This document shows positions 1 to 5,348 of a stretch of 5,451 nt of DNA, piece by piece. The stretch lies in NCBI GenBank assembly GCA_016282215.1, contig JAEEKC010000279.1:1-5451 (forward strand), written 5' to 3'. Position 1 is the first letter of the stretch, and each line of letters starts with the position of its first letter. This DNA comes from Lachnospiraceae bacterium (GTDB lineage: Bacteria > Bacillota > Clostridia > Lachnospirales > Lachnospiraceae). A model generated the notes under the pieces. That model was given only the letters and a program-made list of their open reading frames with translations, ran no database searches and was not told where the DNA came from. The translations under genes and the position numbers were made by a program.

Positions 1-1814
1 ATACGGCGGCAGATGAGCTGGGTGTGGACCTTGTGTATTTTAACTCCATGGGAAAGATCGGTGAGATCAATGCGCAGTATGGCGATTATGAGTTTGATCT
101 GATCGAAGATATCGACTTGTCCGGATTTGGCGGAATCGTTTATGATGGGGAAGGATACAATGTAGAAGGGATGGCGGATAAGGTCATCCGAAAGCTTCGG
201 CATGCCAGCTGTCCGGTCATTTCCATCAGCAACAAGGTGGAGGGCTTTTATAACATTGATTTTGATGATGCGGGCGCCATGGAGCTTATGGTAAGGCATT
301 TTCTGGATGTGCATCATTTTACCCATATAGGCTATATGTCCGGGCCGCTGGACCATGAGGATGCAAGGATACGCCTTGACTCCTTTCGTCGGATGATGAA
401 GGAGTACGGACTTCCGAGGGACGGAGCGGGAGTATTTGAGGGGGATTTCTGGTTTCATAAGGGCGCCGAAGCGGCGGACTTCTTTTTAGCCCTTCCCGAA
501 AGGCCGCAGGCCGTAGTTTGTGCCAATGATTATATGGCCATCGCGCTGTCCACGGAGCTGAAAAACCGGGGATTGAAAATACCCGGGGACATTGCCGTTT
601 CAGGCTTTGACGGTACCCTTGAAGGGCAGGAATATCTGCCGCATCTGACTTCCGCCACAAGAGAGCGCCTGGATATTGCCAGAAAGGCGCTGAAGCTTCT
701 GGATCGGGGCGGTATTCAGGATGAGGAGGAACAGGCACAGGCGCTGAAAATCAGACCCAGAGCGATCCTGACACAGTCCTGCGGGTGTAAGCCTCTGGAC
801 TATGAATATGAGGCGGAGAGTATCAACCGCCTGTATGAGATCAACCGGAAATTCAGCTATGGGATGTATGATACGGAGTCCTCACTTTTGCTGCTGAACA
901 AGGTGGAGAATCTGTATGATCTGGAAAGGCTTTTCGGAGAGGATCCCATTGATTTCGGGGCCTATACATCCTTCTTTTTGATGATGCAGACGGATGAGGA
1001 AAACAGGCTGTCCATCGAAAATGATTTCACGCATTCCTCCGGAAAATTCTCACCGATCATCTGGATCGATAAGAACCGGGAATATGCCGGTTCTCCGCGC
1101 ATTTTCGACACTGCCAATATGATTCCGAGATCCGATTCCGACAGATCCCACTTTTACTATGTGATGAGTGTGCACTGTGCGGAGAGGCTGTTCGGCTATT
1201 CCGTGATCGAGATGGAAGGCAAGGATATTTTTGACGAGTTTTACAATATCTGGCTCTTGAACGTGGCGCTGACTCTGGAAGGTCTTTTGAAGAGCGATCG
1301 GATCAACCGGCTGATCGGAAGGCTGCAGAATATGGGGATCCGGGATTCCATGACGGGAATGCTGAACCGCCGCGGATTCGATACCAAGGCCAGAGAAGCC
1401 ATAGCCAGACTGCGTGAGAAGCGTACGGTCTGCGCCATGGTCATCGATATGGACGGATTGAAGCGCATCAACGATGAGCATGGTCATTACGAGGGCGACA
1501 GCGCCATTAAGGCAGCGGCGGATATGATCGAAAAGTGCTGCGATTCCGGAGAGATCGCCGCCAGGGCCGGCGGAGATGAGTTTTATATCTTTGCTGTGGA
1601 TTATTCCGACAGGCTCCTGGAGCGCTTTAACAAAAATCTGACCGAGGCGGTTGAGGCGTATAACAAAACCTCGGATAAACCTTATGCTGTTTCCCTGAGT
1701 TGGGGATGCAATCTGACGGAGTCGGATAACAACGGGCGTATCGAGGATTTCCTCAGCGTCAGTGATGCCAGGATGTACGAAGAAAAAATGAAGAAACCGG
1801 GAAGGCGGCGCTGA
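1..1814 (+). CDS. LacI-like sensor / GGDEF diguanylate cyclase (5' partial)
   Basis: Predicted to make cyclic di-GMP from two GTP in response to a small ligand. The reading frame is open from base 3, so the GTG at 24 is probably internal and the true start lies upstream. Domains in order: a periplasmic-binding-protein fold of the LacI sensor type (to ~788, with Asn-Asp at 525-530, GFDG at 603-614 and the terminal SCGC at 777-788); a ~175-residue segment I cannot assign (~790-1320); a helical linker; and a GGDEF domain with DSMTGMLNRRGF from 1344, DMDGLKRINDEHGH from 1446, GGDEF at 1569-1583 and SDARMY at 1761-1778. All catalytic signature motifs are intact, so activity is expected. The RxxD inhibitory site, due five residues before GGDEF, reads DSGE (1542-1553), so classical product inhibition is probably absent. 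No transmembrane segment is evident in the visible part, suggesting a cytoplasmic protein. The sensor ligand is unknown. Any N-terminal DNA-binding domain would lie outside the window. Confidence 0.93.
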   Translation, partial: TAADELGVDLVYFNSMGKIGEINAQYGDYEFDLIEDIDLSGFGGIVYDGEGYNVEGMADKVIRKLRHASCPVISISNKVEGFYNIDFDDAGAMELMVRHFLDVHHFTHIGYMSGPLDHEDARIRLDSFRRMMKEYGLPRDGAGVFEGDFWFHKGAEAADFFLALPERPQAVVCANDYMAIALSTELKNRGLKIPGDIAVSGFDGTLEGQEYLPHLTSATRERLDIARKALKLLDRGGIQDEEEQAQALKIRPRAILTQSCGCKPLDYEYEAESINRLYEINRKFSYGMYDTESSLLLLNKVENLYDLERLFGEDPIDFGAYTSFFLMMQTDEENRLSIENDFTHSSGKFSPIIWIDKNREYAGSPRIFDTANMIPRSDSDRSHFYYVMSVHCAERLFGYSVIEMEGKDIFDEFYNIWLLNVALTLEGLLKSDRINRLIGRLQNMGIRDSMTGMLNRRGFDTKAREAIARLREKRTVCAMVIDMDGLKRINDEHGHYEGDSAIKAAADMIEKCCDSGEIAARAGGDEFYIFAVDYSDRLLERFNKNLTEAVEAYNKTSDKPYAVSLSWGCNLTESDNNGRIEDFLSVSDARMYEEKMKKPGRRR

Positions 1815-1815
1815 G

Positions 1816-2250
1816 ATGAGAGCTGTGGTAACAAGGGTAACAGAAGCGTCGGTATCCATCGATCAGGTTGAAAAAGGCAGGATCCAAAAGGGATTTCTGG
1901 TCCTTTTGGGGATCCATAAAGAGGACGGGGAAGAAACTGCAAGGTGGATGGCTGATCGAATCTGCGGACTTCGGGTATTTGAGGATGAAAACGGGAAGAT
2001 GAACATATCTCCGAAGGATGCAGAAGCACAGATGCTGATCATCAGTCAGTTTACGCTCTATGCAGATACATCCTCCCGCAGACCGGGATTTACGGATGCG
2101 GCAAGACCGGATGTGGCGATCCCTCTTTATGAGCTTGTGATAGAAGAATGCAGAAGGAAAGGGTTCAAGGTCGAAACCGGAGAGTTCGGAGCGGATATGA
2201 AGGTTAGTTCCGTCAATGATGGGCCGGTAACGATCATTATTGAGAGATAG
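1816..2250 (+). CDS. dtd: D-aminoacyl-tRNA deacylase
   Basis: Cytoplasmic trans-editing enzyme that hydrolyses D-amino acids (and glycine mischarged on tRNA-Ala) from tRNA, protecting translation from the wrong stereoisomer. The 144 residues match the family's usual length of about 145. The N-terminus MRAVVTRVTEASV is typical. The catalytic-pocket motif SQFTL falls at residues 77-81, with Thr80 at the position known from characterised DTDs. The Gly-cisPro motif that excludes L-amino acids is in NDGPVTI, at Gly136-Pro137. The ATG lies one base after the upstream TGA, and GGGAAGG (1799-1805) provides a Shine-Dalgarno sequence inside the preceding gene. Co-transcription and probable translational coupling with the GGDEF gene are inferred. 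No functional link between the two is obvious. Confidence 0.97.
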   Translation: MRAVVTRVTEASVSIDQVEKGRIQKGFLVLLGIHKEDGEETARWMADRICGLRVFEDENGKMNISPKDAEAQMLIISQFTLYADTSSRRPGFTDAARPDVAIPLYELVIEECRRKGFKVETGEFGADMKVSSVNDGPVTIIIER

Positions 2251-2288
2251 TGCCAAGTATTGAAGCGCATTGGGGTTTGATCATAAAA

Positions 2289-2834
2289 ATGAAAAAAATA
2301 ACGGCACTTTTATTCCTGCTGATATTGGTAGTGACATTATCAGCATGTTCAGCCCCGGATAAGGGGACATATTTCGGAGATCCACGTGAAATGTATGACA
2401 GCAAAACCGGGAAAACGGTGGGTACGGATATCCTGAAGGAAGATATCACGGATTTTTATTATACCGTTGAAAATATCAACTACGATGCGTTCTATCAAAG
2501 ATACCGGTTTTATGTGGAGGATGGAAAGTATCTGTTTTTCCATGAGAGCAGAGAACGGAAGAATGATTACGGTCCCTGTACGGAGAATGATACGACGCGT
2601 ATCGGGACGATCGAGCTGACACAGGATCAGTGGGCAGCCTTTTTTGAACTGGTAAAGGGCGGCAGTGTCACCGCAAGAGCGGAGTCAGCAGAGTCCGGCG
2701 GCTCCGGCCCCTGGCTGTATCTGTACTGGAAAAATGATCAGTCGAAGTATCAGCAGTTTGCTTTTTCCTCTTATGCTACACAGCAGAAGTTTGAGGAGTT
2801 CTGTAAGGCGCTGGTGACGGCAACTGGAGAATAG
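2289..2834 (+). CDS. Small secreted lipoprotein, function unknown
   Basis: I do not recognise a named family. The protein is 181 residues from the ATG at 2289. It starts with a lysine pair, then a hydrophobic run of about 13 residues and a lipobox LSAC, so signal peptidase II should cleave before Cys20 and leave a lipid-anchored protein on the outer face of the membrane. The mature part is acidic and rich in aromatic residues (FYYTVENINYDAFYQRY, then WLYLYWKND), with no Cys after the anchor and no enzyme motif that I can see. A GTG at 2250, overlapping the last base of the dtd stop, is in frame and would add 13 residues. I prefer 2289 because it starts a standard signal peptide, although the Shine-Dalgarno there is weak (only GGGG at 2271-2274). 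It is probably the last gene of the run that includes dtd, with a 38-nt gap between them. Confidence 0.85.
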   Translation: MKKITALLFLLILVVTLSACSAPDKGTYFGDPREMYDSKTGKTVGTDILKEDITDFYYTVENINYDAFYQRYRFYVEDGKYLFFHESRERKNDYGPCTENDTTRIGTIELTQDQWAAFFELVKGGSVTARAESAESGGSGPWLYLYWKNDQSKYQQFAFSSYATQQKFEEFCKALVTATGE

Positions 2835-2843
2835 AAGAGGACG

Positions 2844-2870
2844 ACAATCGGGCGGCGCATAGCGCCGCCC
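2844..2870. repeat. 27-bp direct repeat, left copy (contains GC hairpin)
   Basis: Identical over all 27 bases to 4067-4093: ACAATC followed by the 21-base hairpin. The two copies are in the same orientation and enclose the rpn gene, with a 1223-bp offset. Identity stops at both edges (2843 G versus 4066 A; 2871 T versus 4094 G). Confidence 0.95.
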
Positions 2871-2880
2871 TTCGTTATGT
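2850..2880 (+). terminator. Rho-independent terminator-like hairpin after the lipoprotein gene
   Basis: A perfect 9-bp GC stem pairs GGGCGGCGC (2850-2858) with GCGCCGCCC (2862-2870) around an ATA loop. It starts 15 bases after the lipoprotein stop codon. The tail TTCGTTATGT is only moderately T-rich, so termination on the plus strand may be leaky. It should end the dtd-lipoprotein transcript. Confidence 0.65.
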
Positions 2881-2892
2881 GAGAAAAATTTA

Positions 2893-2922
2893 TTGTCATA
2901 TTCGTATAGTCTGTGATATAGT
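2893..2922 (+). promoter_or_regulatory. Sigma-A-type promoter for the rpn gene
   Basis: -35 TTGTCA at 2893-2898, an 18-base spacer, and -10 TATAGT at 2917-2922 preceded by an extended TGA at 2914-2916. Transcription would start near 2929, leaving a leader of about 150 nt before the ATG at 3081. It lies between the left 27-bp repeat and the gene, so the rpn unit carries its own promoter. Confidence 0.65.
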
Positions 2923-2930
2923 ATTTTCAA

Positions 2931-2985
2931 TTTCAAGTGGCTTTCTTGTCGCTATGATATTCTTTCACTCGAAAGCAGCATTTCG
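2931..2985 (+). other. Imperfect inverted repeats in the rpn leader
   Basis: TTTCAAGTG (2931-2939) can pair with CACTCGAAA (2966-2974) with a single A/C mismatch. Two competing small hairpins overlap it: CTTTC (2962-2966) with GAAAG (2971-2975), and CGAAA (2970-2974) with TTTCG (2981-2985). Mutually exclusive pairings just after the predicted transcription start could mean a structured leader, but stems this short can arise by chance. Confidence 0.3.
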
Positions 2986-3080
2986 CTGTGTTTTCCCGTT
3001 GAAGAAGTAACCCGTAAACCAGGCTATTGCCACCACATAATCCGTATCGTATTTCGAACGGTAGAAAATGAGGAAAACAC

Positions 3081-4043
3081 ATGAAGAAAACCCATGATTA
3101 TGACAGCACTTTTCAGACCATCAAGAACAAGCACAAACGCCTCTTGATCGCAGTTATCAATGACTGCTTTCACAAGCATTATCCGATGAATACGGAGGTT
3201 GAACTGTTGCCTACCAGAAGTCAGCTTATTGCCCAAGGGGGAAAAACGAAAGCAAAAATCATAGACCGGGAAAGTGATGCAATCCTGAGAATTGAAAATG
3301 ACTATTATCTTATTGAGGTTCAGGCATACGATGATGAGAATATGGCTATCCGTATTGCAGAATACACCTTTCTGGCAGCCAGGGATACTACACAGGGAGA
3401 CCAGTCAAGGGTTGTCCTAAATATCCCTCACTTTACAGTGATTTATATTAAACCATCGAAGGATACACCAAAAGTTACAGAGATTACTTATGCGTTCCCA
3501 AACGGTCAAAAGGTGGTTTGTCAGGAGAACAATGTACTGCTCAGTGAACTGACCAAAGAAGAGATCATTGAAAAGAAACTTTACGCATACATTCCTTTTT
3601 ATGTGGCCAGATATGAGAAGGAACTGACATCCGAAAAAGATTACCAGAAGGCTATCGAAGACCTTGCTTTTTTCAGAGAAAAGATGATAGAATTGCGTCA
3701 AAGAGAAGAACTGAGTGGGAGCGAGTTTACAGATCTAGGTGAATTTGTAAATAACATTGTAACGCACATCACAAATGGCAATGCCATTGAGAAGGAGGTG
3801 ACCGGCATTATGGGTGGACAGGTTTATGAAACAGCAACCGAGCGGATACAACGTGAAGTTAGAGAAGAGTTAGAACCCATTATTGCTGAGAAGGATAGGG
3901 AATTGTCTGCAAGTAAAGATGCATTAGCTGAAAAAGACAGGGAGTTATCTGAGAGTAAAGATGCTTTAGCCGAAAAAGAAGCGGCTTTGGCAAAGAGTAT
4001 GCAGCGTATTGCAGAATTGGAAAAACAGCTGGCTCTTCAATGA
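3081..4043 (+). CDS. Rpn-family PD-(D/E)XK nuclease / putative transposase (RpnL-like)
   Basis: Predicted DNA endonuclease of the Rpn (recombination-promoting nuclease, PDDEXK_2) family, 320 residues. The nuclease core covers about residues 1-180: an N-terminal segment with KHKRLLIAVINDCF, the acidic residue Asp66 in SDAILRI, and Glu79-Val-Gln81 in LIEVQ. This is the family's D...ExQ form of the active site, followed by the typical AIRIAEYTFLAAR helix and YIPFYVARYE. The C-terminal ~77 residues form a highly charged coiled coil with 14-residue repeats. GAGG at 3070-3073, 7 nt before the ATG, is a good ribosome binding site. The gene is visibly more A+T-rich than its neighbours, has its own promoter and lies between 27-bp direct repeats, all of which suggest acquisition as a unit. 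E. coli Rpn proteins are reported as toxic nucleases that act in phage defence and are inhibited by a C-terminal product of the same gene. That function here is inferred. Confidence 0.9.
   Translation: MKKTHDYDSTFQTIKNKHKRLLIAVINDCFHKHYPMNTEVELLPTRSQLIAQGGKTKAKIIDRESDAILRIENDYYLIEVQAYDDENMAIRIAEYTFLAARDTTQGDQSRVVLNIPHFTVIYIKPSKDTPKVTEITYAFPNGQKVVCQENNVLLSELTKEEIIEKKLYAYIPFYVARYEKELTSEKDYQKAIEDLAFFREKMIELRQREELSGSEFTDLGEFVNNIVTHITNGNAIEKEVTGIMGGQVYETATERIQREVREELEPIIAEKDRELSASKDALAEKDRELSESKDALAEKEAALAKSMQRIAELEKQLALQ
3792..3801 (+). promoter_or_regulatory. Consensus Shine-Dalgarno inside the rpn gene
   Basis: AAGGAGGTGA is a 10-base exact match to the complement of the bacterial 16S rRNA 3' end. 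It sits 8 bases before an ATG (3810-3812) that is in frame with the rpn gene, and is a stronger ribosome binding site than the gene's own GAGG at 3070-3073. A possible weak internal promoter element, TTTACA (3726-3731), lies upstream with only a poor -10 candidate, so separate translation from the same mRNA is the simpler reading. Confidence 0.7.
3810..4043 (+). CDS. Candidate intragenic RpnS-like antitoxin (C-terminal start within rpn)
   Basis: In-frame internal start at Met244 of the rpn product, giving 77 residues that begin MGGQVYETATERIQ and share the stop at 4041-4043. It lacks the whole nuclease core and consists of a short N-terminal part plus the coiled coil with 14-residue repeats. 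The start is supported by the exact consensus Shine-Dalgarno sequence at 3792-3801. In E. coli Rpn systems the separately translated C-terminal domain dimerises and blocks the toxic full-length nuclease. By analogy this product would pair with the coiled coil of the full-length protein and keep it inactive. The start signal is seen in the sequence; the antitoxin role is inference. Alternative: the Shine-Dalgarno match is a by-product of encoding Lys-Glu-Val before a conserved Met. Confidence 0.55.
   Translation: MGGQVYETATERIQREVREELEPIIAEKDRELSASKDALAEKDRELSESKDALAEKEAALAKSMQRIAELEKQLALQ
3885..4010 (+). repeat. Tandem 42-bp / 14-residue coiled-coil repeats
   Basis: Two clear units, 3885-3926 and 3927-3968, encode AEKDRELSxSKDAL and differ by a single residue (Ala277 versus Glu291). 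At DNA level they match at 34 of 42 bases, with six of the eight differences synonymous or at third positions. A degenerate third unit (3969-4010) keeps AEK and the hydrophobic spacing. Fourteen residues are two heptads, so unit gain or loss preserves both the reading frame and the coiled-coil register. Confidence 0.88.
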
Positions 4044-4044
4044 T

Positions 4045-4061
4045 ATGCTCATAATGAGTAT
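4045..4061. repeat. Short A+T-rich palindrome after the rpn stop
   Basis: ATGCTCAT and ATGAGTAT flank a single central A at 4053: seven Watson-Crick pairs and one G/T. It lies between the rpn stop and the GC hairpin. It could form part of a compound terminator or be an operator-like dyad; nothing assigns it a role. Confidence 0.3.
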
Positions 4062-4066
4062 TGATA

Positions 4067-4093
4067 ACAATCGGGCGGCGCATAGCGCCGCCC
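4067..4093. repeat. 27-bp direct repeat, right copy (contains GC hairpin)
   Basis: Exact copy of 2844-2870 in the same orientation, starting 23 bases after the rpn stop. It lies between the convergent rpn and aroF genes. Confidence 0.95.
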
Positions 4094-4095
4094 GA
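4071..4095 (-). terminator. Terminator of aroF, possibly bidirectional with rpn
   Basis: The 9-bp stem shared with the left repeat is extended here by two more pairs (T4071-A4095 and C4072-G4094) to a perfect 11-bp stem with a 3-base loop. Read on the minus strand it follows the aroF stop by about 20 bases and is trailed by TTGTTATC, a moderate T-tract. The plus-strand tail (ACCTGTATGC) is poor, so the natural orientation appears to be that of aroF. Confidence 0.7.
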
Positions 4096-4101
4096 ACCTG
4101 T

Positions 4102-4123
4102 ATGCATAAAACAAGTTATGCAT
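4102..4123. repeat. 8-bp perfect inverted repeat across the aroF stop codon
   Basis: ATGCATAA (4102-4109) and TTATGCAT (4116-4123) are separated by 6 bases. The aroF TAA stop is within the right arm. It could form a weak A+T hairpin just ahead of the terminator. No function is assigned. Confidence 0.4.
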
Positions 4124-5147
4124 TCAGCTCCGCCAGCTCCAACAGCAGCTTCTCGGTGGCTTCCCAGCCCAGACAGGGATCGGTGATGGATTTGCCGTAA
4201 ACACCGCCGCCGATCTTCTGGCAGCCTTCCTCGATATAGCTTTCGATCATAACGCCCTTTACCAGATGGCGAATGTCGGGATTCACCTTGCGGGAGTGCA
4301 TCACCTCTTTGACAATGCGGGGCTGCTGCTCGAACTTCTTTCCGGAATTGTTGTGGTTGGAATCGATGACAGTAGCGGGATTTACCAGATCCATCTGCTG
4401 ATACAGCTCGTTTAGTCTTGCCAGATCCTCATAGTGATAGTTGGGGATGTTTCTTCCGTAAGGATTGACGGAGCCGCGCAGTACGGTATGAGCCAGAGGA
4501 TTACCGCTGGTCTTGATCTCCCAACCGCGATAGATAAAGGTATGGGGATGCTGAGCGGCATATACGGAATTCATCATAACCGTAAGATCACCGGAGGTAG
4601 GGTTCTTCATTCCGGCGGCCACATCAAAACCGCTTACCGTCAGACGATGCTGCTGATCCTCAACGGATCTGGCACCGATGGCTACATAGGATAAAAAGTC
4701 GAAGACGTAGCGGTAATTTTCCGGGTAGAGCATCTCATCCGCTGCGGAAAGCTCGGATTCCTCAAAGGCCCGGATATGCATCTTTCTCATGGCAATAAGG
4801 CCCTGCAAAAGATCCGGCTTTTTGGAAGGGTCCGGCTGATGGATGATGCCCTTGTAGCCTTCACCTGTGGTGCGGGGCTTGTTGGTATAGATTCTGGGAA
4901 CGATCATCAGTCGCTCCTTTACCCTGTCATTGACCTTGGAGAGTCTGCTGACATAGTCGCAGACCGAATCCTCATTGTCGGCGCTGCAGGGACCGATGAT
5001 GACTAGGAGACGGTCATCCTTTCCGGTGAGGATATCTGCGATCTCCTGATCCCTTTTTGCCTTGATCTCTGCCAGCTTACCGGGAACAGGGAGTTGCTCT
5101 CTGATCTCCTCGGGGGTCGGCAGTTTTACGATAAAATCCATTCCCAT
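4116..5147 (-). CDS. aroF: 3-deoxy-7-phosphoheptulonate (DAHP) synthase, class I
   Basis: Condenses phosphoenolpyruvate with erythrose 4-phosphate, the first committed step of the shikimate pathway to Phe, Tyr and Trp; cytoplasmic and metal-dependent. The 343 residues compare with about 350 in the E. coli AroFGH enzymes. Predicted metal ligands are all present: Cys54 in IGPCS, His265 in IDSNHNNS, Glu302 in VMIESY and Asp323 in SITDPC. Substrate-binding motifs include YTNKPRTT (Lys90, Arg92), GAR (Arg160), GMKN (Lys181), LRG (Arg224) and the C-terminal YGKSITDPCLGWE. Met1 at 5147 is preferred over Met3 because AGGA (5158-5161, minus strand) lies 10 bases away. It has its own promoter and appears monocistronic here. 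The feedback-inhibiting amino acid cannot be read from the sequence, so aroG or aroH would serve equally well as the symbol. Confidence 0.96.
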   Translation of the reverse strand: MGMDFIVKLPTPEEIREQLPVPGKLAEIKAKRDQEIADILTGKDDRLLVIIGPCSADNEDSVCDYVSRLSKVNDRVKERLMIVPRIYTNKPRTTGEGYKGIIHQPDPSKKPDLLQGLIAMRKMHIRAFEESELSAADEMLYPENYRYVFDFLSYVAIGARSVEDQQHRLTVSGFDVAAGMKNPTSGDLTVMMNSVYAAQHPHTFIYRGWEIKTSGNPLAHTVLRGSVNPYGRNIPNYHYEDLARLNELYQQMDLVNPATVIDSNHNNSGKKFEQQPRIVKEVMHSRKVNPDIRHLVKGVMIESYIEEGCQKIGGGVYGKSITDPCLGWEATEKLLLELAELNA

Positions 5148-5167
5148 TGGTGTAGTTTCCTTTCTGT

Positions 5168-5180
5168 CGGCACTTTGCCG
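5168..5180 (-). other. Small hairpin just before the aroF ribosome binding site
   Basis: On the minus strand CGGCA and TGCCG form a 5-bp stem around AAG, ending 4 bases before the AAAGGAAA Shine-Dalgarno region (5156-5163). It lies in the ~108-nt aroF leader. It may modestly affect initiation. It is too small to call an attenuator, and I see no T-box or leader-peptide signature. Confidence 0.3.
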
Positions 5181-5261
5181 TTATCATCTTCCAAATCCGT
5201 CTGTTGTGTGATACAATGCACAGAGGGTGTGTTTTCCGTCGGCTTTTTGATACCGAAACCC

Positions 5262-5290
5262 ATTATAGTGGAAACGGGCGGAAAATACAA
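5262..5290 (-). promoter_or_regulatory. Sigma-A-type promoter of aroF
   Basis: On the minus strand: -35 TTGTAT (5285-5290), a 17-base spacer, and a consensus -10 TATAAT (5262-5267). Predicted transcription starts near 5255, giving a ~108-nt leader. It lies within the 201-bp divergent region shared with the PHP-domain gene. Confidence 0.8.
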
Positions 5291-5309
5291 ACACTTTTTT
5301 GCGTTAAAG

Positions 5310-5318
5310 TGATAAAAT
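5310..5318 (+). promoter_or_regulatory. Possible extended -10 promoter of the PHP-domain gene
   Basis: TGATAAAAT is an extended -10 element about 30 bases before the ATG at 5349. No convincing -35 hexamer stands 16-18 bases upstream, so this is weak support. It does not overlap the aroF -35/-10 core but sits next to it. Confidence 0.3.
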
Positions 5319-5348
5319 TTTGAAAAAGTCAGAAAAAGAGGACAAAAC

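Noticed and set aside
319..738. 139-codon open frame on the minus strand within the sensor region
   Set aside because: Proline- and arginine-rich translation typical of antisense frames in GC-rich coding DNA, with no supporting ribosome binding site or motif.
1050..1859. 269-codon open frame on the minus strand, opposite the GGDEF gene
   Set aside because: It lies wholly within strong coding sequence, its translation shows no domain, and the plus-strand protein has every expected motif. It is a shadow frame.
1759..2256. 165-codon open frame on the minus strand, opposite dtd
   Set aside because: dtd is unmistakable on the other strand. The antisense translation is low-complexity and unlike any family I know.
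2250..2288. GTG at 2250 as the lipoprotein start, overlapping the dtd stop
   Set aside because: It would place 13 non-signal residues before a standard lysine-led signal peptide. The ATG at 2289 fits lipoprotein structure better.
2954..3010. 18-codon upstream ORF in the rpn leader (ATG 2954, TAA 3008-3010)
   Set aside because: No credible Shine-Dalgarno precedes it and the peptide is unremarkable. It could be chance in a 150-nt leader.
3042..3061. CCGT / ACGG inverted repeat before the rpn start
   Set aside because: Only a 4-bp stem over a 12-base loop, too weak to support a regulatory claim or a transposon end.
2844..4093. Classical insertion sequence with terminal inverted repeats
   Set aside because: The ends are direct repeats. 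I see no convincing terminal inverted repeats, and 27 bp is long for a usual target duplication, so I describe it only as a repeat-bounded module.
5207..5222. TGTG / CACA dyad in the aroF leader as an operator
   Set aside because: Four-base arms around an 8-base centre are easily found by chance, and the site matches no operator I can name.
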